A DNA stretch of 64,000 bases from Poa pratensis (Eukaryota > Streptophyta > Magnoliopsida > Poales > Poaceae): the NCBI GenBank assembly GCA_947311845.1, contig CAMZMU010000020.1, positions 35,811,398 through 35,875,397 of the forward strand, given 5' to 3'. Under the pieces are notes generated by a model, which was given only the letters and a program-made list of their open reading frames with translations, did not search any database and was not told where the DNA came from. Position 1 is the stretch's first letter, and each line of letters begins with the position of its first letter. Shown here in pieces: positions 53,099 through 62,996 of the stretch. Made by a program: the position numbers and the translations under genes.

Positions 53099-54329
53099 TC
53101 AATGTCCGCTGGAACACGTGAACGCAAAAAAATCAATAAAATTCTCTGTCATTCGTTCGTGAATATTCCCTCCGGCGCTCAAAATGTTGTTCTTCCCATC
53201 ATATCTCCAGACAATGACTGCAAAAGATAACAAAACGTCAAGATTATTTCTAGAAACATTGACATTTCCCTGCTAACGCTCAAAATGTTTAAACTTTTCA
53301 CCGTTGACTACTACTTACATTCAGAGTCTGTCTTGTCCCATCTGCAGCAATCTTCCTCCTCGCCATCCACTTCCCGGCGAGAGCAATCGCCTCGTCGCGA
53401 ACTCCTGTTGGGCCTATCCTCCAAGCAATAGCTCTTCGCCGCGCTCGAGCTGCTAGGCCGGACGTTGAACTTCTTGCCGAGAACCGTCCGGAAAAACTGT
53501 CAACAGAGAAGAACTTAAGAGGCATGGCCGGATGAAACATAATAAATTATGTACACCTAGCTGAGCGTATGCATTACCTTGTCCATTCTCGATTCCACTG
53601 GATCCTTCAAGCTCGGGGACGGCGCGAAGCCACCGTCACAGACGAACATCTTCCTGAGCAGGAACTTGAGGGACCTGTTCTTTATGCCGGAGCCTCTGCT
53701 GTTGCCGGTATTGACTAGCAGGTCCTTGGCCATGCTCAGGATGATCTTAGTGTTTGGGCAGAGGTCGCCGTCGGCTTCAACGTCGTCGCCATCATCGTGC
53801 TCCCGGTGGACTCTCCTGTCCACCTCTAGGCTGGATGGGCAGTTGAGGAACCTGTCTAGCGGCAGGCTGGGGCCGTCCTCGGCTCCGCGGGCGCCAGACT
53901 TGGACTTTGCCCGCCTGAGCAGCTTCCCGAGGGCCTCCTGGAGCTTCTCCGCCTCCTCGATGGTGAACTCCGGCAGGTCGTGCTCGTTCGTCGACTTGGG
54001 GTGGTCTTCTTCCGGCTGCTCGTCGATGACGTTTCCGAGCGTACCGATGGAGAGGAAACCCGCTGCCTGGTCTTGCTGAGAGCGCCATTGCTGGTGCTCG
54101 TCAATGAGATGTTTCTCCTCCGGAACAACTTGCCATCTCTCCGGCTGGCTGGCAGCTCCAAGATCGCATCTCTTGTTCTCCGTTCTGCCATTGAATCTGC
54201 TCCGTGCCCAGTTCATGATCTGCACAAGGCGAAAGCAAAACGGATCATAAGTACATTGCACTGTAGTATCAATCTTGAAATGCTGGGAGCAGGAGACAGC
54301 TGGGATGGCATAATCAAGCTTACCCCCAT
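53099..54329 (-). CDS. LAZY/DRO1-type gravitropism gene (IGT family), copy 1, altered C-terminus
   Basis: Proteins of this family set root and shoot angle by polarising auxin transport after gravistimulation. Exons on -: 54324-54329 (ATGGGG), 53578-54219, 53319-53496, and a last one from 53217. The tiny first exon encoding M-G/K before I-x-x-W is typical. Motifs: IMNWARSRFNG (residues 3-13), the IGT signature GFLSIGTLG (56-64), an acidic helix LPEFTIEEAEKLQEALGKLL (84-103), LPLDRFLNCPSSLEVDRR, and FLLRKMFVCDGGFAPSPSL then KDPVESRMDK to residue 216. Exon 3 gives FFRTVLGKKFNVRPSSS and SYCLEDRPN. The family ends in I-V-L-E-I, the conserved C-terminal (CCL) motif used to bind RLD proteins. Here one T is missing after ATTGT, so the frame runs on for about 36 extra residues to a stop at 53099; an intact copy would stop at 53199 (281 residues). 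Copy 2 has the intact order. Either functional loss or a consensus error. Confidence 0.85.
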
Positions 54330-54566
54330 GAGTAATGTCTAGATTCGCCTCTTTCCGGTGGGCTGTTTGAACAATACAAATGTAGCAATCTAATGGCAAG
54401 ATTGGGTATGACAAAAGAACGCCGCGGGCAACCAATAGGCGATAGAGACGGCAGGATGTTAGATTCAGGGGCCAATTCTTGCTTGCAGGTCCCCCCGAGC
54501 AGTTCTCTTCTCTAGTTGGTTTGATGTGTCAATAGACAGTAGTGACAGTTCCAAGTCAGTGGCTGC

Positions 54567-54574
54567 TATATATA
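54567..54574 (-). promoter_or_regulatory. TATA box of LAZY/DRO1 copy 1 (candidate)
   Basis: TATATATA on either strand, in the - strand context GTCTATATATAGCAGC, about 240 bp upstream of the ATG, which leaves a leader of about 210 nt. No other strong TATA lies nearby. Confidence 0.55.
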
Positions 54575-54579
54575 GACTT

Positions 54580-56696
54580 GGGTCCTCTCCCAGCCTCCCA
54601 GGAGGGATCGATAATTAAGTAGCTCAACACTTGCATGTTTGAGTATGTACCATTACAGTTTGTTTATGTGGTAGGGAGTACAATCGATGGGAGTAGCTCG
54701 TGGACGCAGGTGGGCGGTGCAAGCCGCCAGATTGCAAAATGCAAATTCCTCCAATCTAACAGAACTAATGGGTGAGCGTTACACATGCTCCATAGCTAGT
54801 CGCCCTATACTCCGGGATAAGCTTCAGAAGACATTTCATCTCATGAAAAACATGGTCTATTCGCGTATATATGCAGTCAGCCCAAGCAACAATCAGTTTC
54901 AGCGACTACTAGCATGAAGATCCATTCTTTCAAGGGTAAAATGGCACACTTTGTCCACGAAGTTTTAAGATGATATCTCGTTAATGAGGTATACGTGTGG
55001 AAATATTTCACGACATTCTCAACACCAAGCTTCGGCTTTCCACGTCATACCTGCCCATGAGTTGATCAGGGTGAATGGTACATGTAGAAATCTTTCTTGA
55101 TATTATCAATGTACAGCATAGTTCCTGGCCTTGCACGTCGCATTTGTCGGTGCAACTTCAGTTAATCTCTCATTGACCGCACGTGAGAGGCTATATATAT
55201 TGATATAATTGAGGCTAGGGGTGGATAAATATAAGCCGTACCTCCACGGATTTTACTGTCCAAATTGATCAACACTAGGTCAATAAAGATCAGTATTTTA
55301 TCGTCAAAAGTTAATTTTGGATAAAAGACGCATATTTTTCGTCCACAAAGGGACTGGGGCCTATACTAGCCTAATGGCACCACCTCACCGAACGCGGATG
55401 CTGTGGGCATGCCAGTTAGTGTCGGCTAGCCGCCCATGCTTGCAAGAAGCTGAACAAAATAACAGCGGTAACTGCGCTGAGCAGGCTATGGGCAACTAGT
55501 TCATAAGGTGTTGCATCAAGAGGGAGGGGTGGTATGTCGGTGCAGTGACCCCGTCATGTATTGCAAGACGGTTGTGCGGAGCAGGCTAGAAGTCAGGATG
55601 ACGACCTCGAGAGTCGTGCAATTTGGAATGCGTTGATCCCATGTCGTGTGGGCAATAAGGTTTTTGTTGAGGTTGGGCGCCTAAGTGCCGGATGTAGCAA
55701 ATGGTGGCACGTTCTTGTGAAGTGCACGCCTCCTTACCTCTGCGAGAGCGTCGACGGTCTGCTCTTCCTGGCAGTTTCGGTCTGTCTCTCCCTTGTGATC
55801 GGAGACTAGCTGGTTCGAAGGATCGTGTTCCCCTTCGATATGTGTGTGTTCTTGGCGTGTTTCTTTGTATCACCATATCTTCGTTTTCAAATGAGCTTGG
55901 CTTTGTCATATCGCTTTTACCCGGTGTTCGGTCATCAATCACACAATCATTTTCTTCTCAATCGTTGAAACATGTAAAGCTTTTGCCGCAGTTGGAAATA
56001 ACTACCATATTAATTGACGTTACAACGGATATATCTAGACAAATCACCACGTAAAATTCCAGTTCAGAACAAGCAGAAACGTGTATGTGTGCTTCTGTAG
56101 AAACATTGTGGGACAACTTCAAAGAAAGTGTTTCACAAAAAAACAATGTAAGGAAAAGGAATGATTTCCTTTTGCTGGGAAAAAAAACTTTCCTATCGAT
56201 TTCTTTTCTTGTTTACCTGATCGGTATACATTGCCTATGGTTATGTGAAATGAACAGCAGCCAGTGCAAATTCTTTTAACAATTACCGGTGCAAAATAGA
56301 CACGTGTTTCACCCATCGATCACCGCTGGAAAGGAGTTAGAACCCATGTAGCAAATCGGCGGCGTGATACGTGCAACTGTATATGCTAGGATTTACCTTG
56401 GGATCTGTGCAAAGACTACAAGAAGCCACGGGAAGAATCGGCAGTTTGGGTTTCCCGGGATGCTATTGACGCATGCGCTGATGCATGCATGCATTGCTGA
56501 AACACACTCCTTTTGACTTGCAATTTTTTTGATATTTGTCCTTTCGTGAATGCTGGAGCCAGGTTTTCAAACGCAAGAATGCAAGATATAGATAGTACAA
56601 TAGTACTCCAAGCTGGGGATTACCAAATACATTATCTCACTTAATCACCTCCATAGCTACTTTAAGTCCGTACGGCTAGAGGCTAGAGCTACCAGG
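54580..56696. other. Unassigned intergenic sequence
   Basis: Several short ORFs on both strands between 55310 and 55940 have no recognisable domain, and opposing frames are equally open. No repeat ends found. Confidence 0.35.
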
Positions 56697-56705
56697 GCGT
56701 GTGAC

Positions 56706-57359
56706 GATTTTTTCACAAATATAACCCTCTGCCAAACATTATTGTCAAAAATGGCCCCCTCCCAGTTTTATTGACAAAAATGTAACCCTCTGCCGAACAT
56801 CATTGTCAAAAATGGCCCCCTCCCAGTTTTATTGACAAAAATGGCTTGGCGGGAACGTACAAAAGCGACACGTGTCACATTCCTCCGTATGAGGCGGCGG
56901 GAGGTTCATTCCGCCGTACGACTAGCGGGAGGGCTCATCCCGCCACTGTCATTGGCGGGAGGCCAGCGTCGCTGTCGCCACTTCAATACGCTGGATGGAG
57001 CGGGACCGAGATGGTCACGCACAAGAAAAGCAAAGGAAAAGGACAAAGGAGCTATCGGTGGTCAGAACCAGCAGGGGTGGTAGTGCATTCGGTGGTCTAG
57101 TACGGTGCAGATTCCATGGGCTATTTTATGCCGCATCAATGCCTCCCGCCACTTGACGCCTGGGGTCCCGCCAATAACAGTGGCGGACAGCACCTCCGAC
57201 CAGTCCGTTTGGCTGGAAGAACATCCCGCCACCCCACATGGAGGAATGGGACACGTGTCGCTTTTGTACGCTCCCGCTAGGCTACTTTTACCAATAAAAT
57301 TGGGAAGAGGCCATTTTTAACAATGACGTTCGGCAGAGGGTCATATTTGTAAAAAAATC
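56706..57359. mobile_element. Mutator-like MITE with long inverted arms
   Basis: Flanked by a 9-bp duplication with one difference, gcgtgtgac (56697-56705) and gcatgtgac (57360-57368). Ends GATTTTTT and AAAAAATC. The arms are more than 200 bp long: ACCCTCTGCC, AATGGCC, GGGAACGTACAAAAGCGACACG-type words on the left have complements on the right. The left arm contains a 61-bp internal duplication. The centre is GC-rich with many GGCGGGA words. No transposase. Long TIRs plus 9-bp duplication are the Mutator mark. Confidence 0.88.
56722..56843. repeat. 61-bp tandem duplication in the left MITE arm
   Basis: TAACCCTCTGCC... at 56722 repeats from 56783 with three or so differences. The right arm has only one copy of this stretch. 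Confidence 0.85.
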
Positions 57360-57368
57360 GCATGTGAC

Positions 57369-58356
57369 AATATCCACCACAAACATAAGATAGGTTATTC
57401 TATTGCACCAGTGTCTTGGACTTTATAAAGTACACATATCGTCTCGCAACCACAATTCGTATGGCCCCGACGATCAAATGTATCGATTGAACTTATAAAA
57501 AGCTTTGACTTAAAGTAAGAGCCCGATTCATAGATTACTACTACAACCAAATTAGATGTTGGCCTTAATAGCCATGAATAAGAACGTTACTCAAGATTTC
57601 CCTAATTCTCATCTCTTAGTAATGCATCATGGACAAAGTGCCGATATGGCGTTGTATTTATTGGAGAAAGAGATTGATGTTGTATCTTATATATAGATCT
57701 TGCACGAATATATAGGCAAAAGAAAGTTGCCAGTCCAACCACATGCAGGTATGAAACTATAATCGTTTATTCCAACTTGGCTCAAATATAATCTCTAACA
57801 ATTAGACTGGTCGTTTCTAGTAATAACCTACGACTTAGCATTACACGCTAAGAGACGATGCATTACGGAGCCCCTCAGGGTTCCATGCAAAATTGGCAAT
57901 TAAAGTTGTGCTTAGCATAAGTAATTAAACCTTAACAATGGGTTGTTATCGTACTCCGATGGGACTGTTATCGTACCCGATGGTAACTACCTGGACTAAT
58001 TGGGGCCTTTCATTCTAGTCATTGACCAACACCATGGCCATACCACTGGGTCGGTAACGCATTCTTTTAATGACAATGGATATATAAATATGCATATAAT
58101 AATGAGTTATTTACACTTTTGATATGTACCATGTATACGTGGCCTGGATGCACACCGGTTAACACGCTGCAACATAATTCATTTTCTTGCAGTACGTAAT
58201 TTTAGAATTGTCCATTCGCAAAGAATAATAAACATGACAAGCTAAAATCGTAATCGGGATGTTTTTCATCATTAGCGAATAAAGCAGCGAAAACCCTTCA
58301 TATTTGGAATCTGTCCTTCCCACCACCTCGTGAAACGCTAGGTGTTTGGTGAAATA
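57369..58356. other. AT-rich intergenic sequence, nothing recognised
   Basis: No gene or repeat ends detected. Confidence 0.4.
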
Positions 58357-59874
58357 CTAGCAAAGTGCCCGTGCGTTGCAACGGGTCCAAACGACGAAAT
58401 ATACATTGTGAATGGCTCTATCATGAAAAACAATGAACTGTTGGGTGTTGTACAGTAAGCATGGCAGAGTGAACATAGTAATACATTTACCTTATTAACA
58501 ACATCGTAACCGACTATTTGAAGATTAATATACAATGCAATTTATTTGATCAATTGTACATGTTTCCAATTCTCATGTCAATAAAAATTGTACCTCCGCA
58601 TATTTTAATATAAGTTTCACAATATTAGCATCTCCAAATATGAGAACTGATGTGAGTCCTAATGAGTGTTGCTTTATCCTTGAGGCTTGCACAAAAAACG
58701 CATCCGATCAATTGCTCTTGCTATACATATTGATCATATCCACATCTATGGTCAAGATCGAGTGCCTAAATAAGTGTCCCAAACATGCCAATCACAAATT
58801 GCACAAGATTCAGACATAGGATATGTGGGAGAAAACTACGGTTCACTTGAACTTAGATAACTGTGTCTGAGTACTTTCAAACACCAAATAAACGGAAGCT
58901 AAGAAATCCAATACCATGTAAATTATTAGACATACAAGGGCATTTCCCCTCAGTCCAACCTCGTTGCCCATGATCTCATAAATGGATTGGGGAAACGAAA
59001 ATAGCAACATTAAGCTGCTTTCAGGAATTATCACGAACGCTTGCTACTCCTCACTACCCCCAACGCCCACATGTTCCCTGAATCCATGTATTTCTGCACC
59101 GCCCCATCGCCCCCATGTTCCCTGATCTTTGTCTGCTCTCTCCTTGATTGATTAGAGGTGGATGGGATCGGGGTGATGGAGTAAGAGAGGAGGAGCTGCC
59201 GCTACTGCATCAATGCAGCATCACATCCACACCCATGCGTGTTGCCGGCCGGCCGGCCGACGGCCGCAGTACGTGTGCGTGCTTGATCGATTTTTCAATC
59301 TTCGATGCAGTTTTCTGGTGATTGATCTTTGACTGTCCTCTCTTTGATTGATTAGATTGATTACAGGTCAATTGGATCTGGGTGATGGAGGAGTAGAGGA
59401 GGAGCTGCCACTACTGCGTCAATGCCGCATCACATCCACGCCCATGTTCGTTGCCGGCAAGCTGGCCGGCCGACGGCCACCAGACTCTTCTCTGCCCCTT
59501 GCCGTCTTGTGCCGCTGCTCTCCGCTCTCTCTCCCCACCGACGGACCAGAGGAGCTTGATGAAGCGGGCCAGCCTGCAGCTCGACGGCGCGTGACTTGTG
59601 CTCGAACTGGTACGAACTTATGAATCAGACCGACATCGTCTTCCTCTTTGCCGTTCCCATCAATCTGGATCTGGGCGGGCGGGTCAGCCACGACACGGCG
59701 GCGTGGAGGAGGAGACCTTCGAGGCGAGGAGGCGTCTGGTGGAGGAGGTCGGGAATTTAGGAAATAACGAACCGGTAAGTTTGGACTGCAGGTTGTTTTC
59801 CAAATTTCTCATGGGGCTTTCTGCAAAACGGCCACGACGTACCGGACACCGTTATCAATATTATATAGTAGAGA
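58357..59874 (-). mobile_element. Complete non-autonomous Helitron, 1.52 kb
   Basis: On the - strand the 5' end is TCTCTACTATATAATATTG at 59874, preceded by A. The 3' end (58357-58382) is a hairpin CCCGT-TGCAACGC-ACGGG, then CACTTTG and CTAG, followed by T. Helitrons start TC, end CTRR after a hairpin and insert between A and T without duplication; all four criteria are met, and this 3' end matches a family I know from grasses. No Rep/helicase is present, so it is non-autonomous. The GC-rich interior (59130-59800) carries a duplication and probably captured gene sequence. Confidence 0.88.
59130..59485. repeat. Internal duplication in the Helitron, ~209-bp period
   Basis: Words GGGTGATGGA, GGAGGAGCTGCC, CTACTGC, CATCACATCCAC and CGGCCGACGGCC occur in the same order at about 59171-59265 and 59380-59478. 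The copies are diverged. Confidence 0.7.
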
Positions 59875-60376
59875 TGAGTATATTCCGTTTCTTTGAGCAT
59901 ATTCCGTTCCTTTGATACTTGGAGCCCATCACATATACTCTATCTATTATAAAAAAAAAGATTTATAAATTTAGTTAAAACGTAATATCACAAATACTCT
60001 ATCACAAACTTAAAATCTTCTAAGTTTGAAAAATCTATATTGGCAAATCAATATCAGTAGGTTCACCGCAAAATGTATTTTCGTGTATTTACTCAATGTT
60101 TTTTATTGTAATTTTCTTCTATATATTTGTTCAAAACTTAATGATATTTTACTTTTGAAAACATTTATATGCCTTTTTTAAACAACCACCCCACACTCTG
60201 TCTGACAACATAGAGAGGTGACATATTTTATTCTGGTATAGGATTTTCCGTAGCGACCATCCTTAATACAAAAGAGCCTACATCCATTACATATCGGTTT
60301 TCGCATGAAATCCTCCAAATTGGGTTACCGCTTACAACCACTAGTGACAATGGCTTATCATCAATGGCTAGGTTAA
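59875..60376. other. AT-rich spacer, nothing recognised
   Basis: A short duplication (TATTCCGTTTCTTTGA / TATTCCGTTCCTTTGA) lies at 59880-59915. No gene. Confidence 0.4.
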
Positions 60377-62503
60377 GATCATCTCCACTCGCGGCGCTCA
60401 AACGGCCGCCCAAACGCGTTTGGGGCGTGCCGGACACAAAATCGCCCCCACTCGCGGCGCCCAAACGCGAATTGGGTCCGGCGCGGCCCAGTTTTGTGTC
60501 CGGCACGCCCAACCCACGCCCTCAACTTGGGGAGGCTTGGGGCTGCCCCGGACGGAAGGAAACGCGACGCCACGTCGGCTCCCGACGCGCGGGCCACGCC
60601 TGGCAGTGAGACACGGACTATGTCTCGTCGTTTTCTCGCCTGATTTTATTCCCCGTCTTTCATCGTCGCCCCACTTTGCTCGACGCCGCCGCCCCCCCGC
60701 CCCCGGCTCCACCCAATCCTGGACACCGGCGCCGCCGTTTGCTTCCTCTCCTCGACGGTCTTCGGTTCCGGGCACCGGCGATCTCTCCGCCGCTGTATTC
60801 GATACAGCCGTCCCCGGCGGTCTCTCCGCGACCCGCCCTGCCTGCAAGGTGTTCGGCAGTAGGTTCGCCTGTTTTTGACTGAATTATTGATGCTAGCCGG
60901 CGACCGGTCGTTGATCAATGGCCGCGTTGTATTGCAGATGGATAGCGACGACGAGATGATGGCCGCGATGCTGTTGGAAGAAGAAGACGCCATCGCCGCG
61001 GAGGAAGATGAGAATATAGCAATTCTCAGTTGTCTTCTCCAACTTCAAGCCGACGAGGAAGCCAGTGCCGCCCCAAAACTGGGAGGCTCGTCGTTTGGAA
61101 GGAAGAAGAGCAAGCCGAGGCAGAGAATGGAAGGCCATTGCATGTTAGTCTCTGACTACTTTGCCGAAGTTCCTGTCGTCACTGCCAAAGATTTTCGTCG
61201 ACGCTTTCGGATGAACCGTGGATTGTTCAACCAGATCGTGCAATCTGTGAGGGCATATGGTTCAAGTTGAAGAAGGACGCCGTGGGAACTGTTGGTTTCT
61301 CGTCAATCCAGAAGTGCACTGCAGCCATGAGAATGCTTGCATATGGAGCACCTGCTGATTCTGTAGATGACTACCTACGGATGTTAGAGTCCATAATCAT
61401 CAAGTCGATGTACAGGTTCTGCAGGGCGGTGATTGGTGTATTTGGCCCAAACTATTTGAAAGGACCAAATGAAGAAGAAACAGCTCGGATCCTGAAACAG
61501 AATGCGGCTAGAGGATTTCCTGTGATGCTTAGAAGCATAGACTGCATGCATTGGAGCTGGAAGAACTGTCCATTTGGTTGGCAAGGATTGTACAAAGGAG
61601 GCCACAAAGGATATTGCAGTGTGGTTCTTGAAGCTGTGGCCGATCATGAACTATGGATTTGGCACGCATTCTTCGGCGTGGCATGATCACACAACGACAT
61701 CAATGTGTTGCAGCGCTCTCCTGTGTTCGCGAAGCTAGTTGAAGGCCATGCCCCACCTGTCAACTATGTGGTCAATGGCCACGAGTACAACAAAGGGTAT
61801 ACCTAGCCGATGTCATCTATCCAAAGTGGACAACATTTGTGAAGAGCGTCCCCAATCCTCGCGGAAACAAAGCTTGTCATTTTGTCGCTGAACAAGAGAG
61901 CGCAGGAAGGATGTCGAGCGGGCATTTGGAGTGCTGCAGCAAATGTTTGCTATCGTTCGGTATCCTGCTCTGACATGGTCGAATGAGCAAATGTGGAAGG
62001 TGATGAATTGTTGTGTCATCCTGCACAACATGATCATCGAGAGTGAGCGCTATAATCCAGTGCATGATCATATGCCATATGACTTTGAGGGTCCTCATGC
62101 ACAGGTTGATCACAACGTGCCGGCAGATTTCGCTGATTATATCTCAATGCATTTGAAAATTCGTGATGAAAATACTCATAATGCACTCCAAACTGATCTA
62201 GCGGAGCATTTGTGGGCACGCCGGGGCATGGCAGCGGCAGAGGAGGAAGAGGAAGGCGTTTAAACTTTATTTTATATATTTGAACTATTAAATATTGTAT
62301 TTGAACTATTACATATTTATGTATGTTTGATTTTCTTTCACAAAATATTGAAATTCATGTAAAAAACCCTTTTAGGACGCCCCTTTGGCGCCGCGAGTGG
62401 GGAACGTGGGCGTCCAAATGGCGCACCTTGTCCGGACAGCGCCCAAATGGCACGTCCGGACGGCCTTTAGACGTCCATTTTGGCGCCGTGACTGGAGATG
62501 CTC
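60377..62503 (+). mobile_element. PIF/Harbinger DNA transposon with broken transposase
   Basis: Ends GATCATCTCCACTCGCGGCGC and its complement GGCGCCGTGACTGGAGATGCTC, flanked by TAA at 60374-60376 and 62504-62506. Subterminal words CCAAACG and GGACGC recur. The interior encodes a HARBI1-type nuclease on + (60938-62263), interrupted. No second (Myb-like) ORF was seen, so the element probably depends on a partner even when intact. Confidence 0.9.
60938..62263 (+). pseudogene. PIF/Harbinger transposase (HARBI1-type DDE nuclease), interrupted
   Basis: The ATG at 60938 follows a CAG, so a leader intron is likely; MDSDDEMMAAMLLEEEDAIA begins an acidic N-terminus. [20 protein letters not shown] lies before the first break (about seven bases missing near 61256). 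The second block (61267-61686) includes [20 protein letters not shown], where the first catalytic D sits in R-S-I-D-C-M-H-W, and GQGLYKGG-like [22 protein letters not shown] replaces a glycine codon at 61684. The next part (S-H-N-D-I-N-V-L) carries the second D. Single bases are missing at about 61800 (GGGTATACC) and about 61900. The final block includes [33 protein letters not shown] (containing the third acidic residue) and ends at 62263. Related copies would be complete; this one is not. Confidence 0.88.
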
Positions 62504-62506
62504 TAA

Positions 62507-62868
62507 CACAAATTGCAATGGTTAATACTCAGTTTGTGTCCTCCAACCGCTCTCGGTCCGTGCTCATGAGTCATGCATGGCTACTGCTTTCTTTCTTTTT
62601 CTCCCAACCGTTCGCTGTTCACGCTCTTGTGCATGCCCATAGGCTACAACGTCGTCTTCTTCGTATCCTCGAGCCGCCGTTGCGCTCACCTATGGGATTT
62701 TTTCCACCGCTACTCGGGTGAGGGCTTACACGCTACACAGCGCTTCGTCGAGTCACGCCCAATCTGGTCGCCGTCATGTTTGGCATCACGCGCGTGACTC
62801 AATGCTTGGTGTCACCTTTGGCTTCTCGCCACTCGTTCGTGCAACATTCCTTCCATGTTCTTTTCTGG
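62507..62868. other. Unassigned
   Basis: No gene or repeat recognised; moderately GC-rich. Confidence 0.35.
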
Positions 62869-62996
62869 ATCCCCTTTTGAGTCAAATGGCTTATTCCATC
62901 ATATATCCAGAACAATGACTGCAAAAGATAGCATCCCCTTTTGATCAAATGGCTGATTCCATCATATATCCAGAACAATGACTGCAAAAGATAGCA
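62869..62996. repeat. Duplicated last-exon region of LAZY/DRO1 copy 2, 63-bp unit
   Basis: CCATCATATATCCAGAACAA with its surroundings occurs at 62896 and again at 62959. Each unit contains a splice acceptor (complement of CTGCAAAAG) and, on the - strand, an exon encoding F-I-V-L-D-I and a stop. The gene can use the proximal copy; the distal one is spare. Confidence 0.85.

Noticed and set aside
53579..54079. 166-codon + ORF opposite LAZY/DRO1 copy 1
   Set aside because: Complement of the real exon, which carries the family motifs and splice sites.
55561..55942. Opposed ORFs at 55561-55809 (+) and 55586-55942 (-)
   Set aside because: Neither has a domain, both overlap fully and no splice or promoter evidence favours one.
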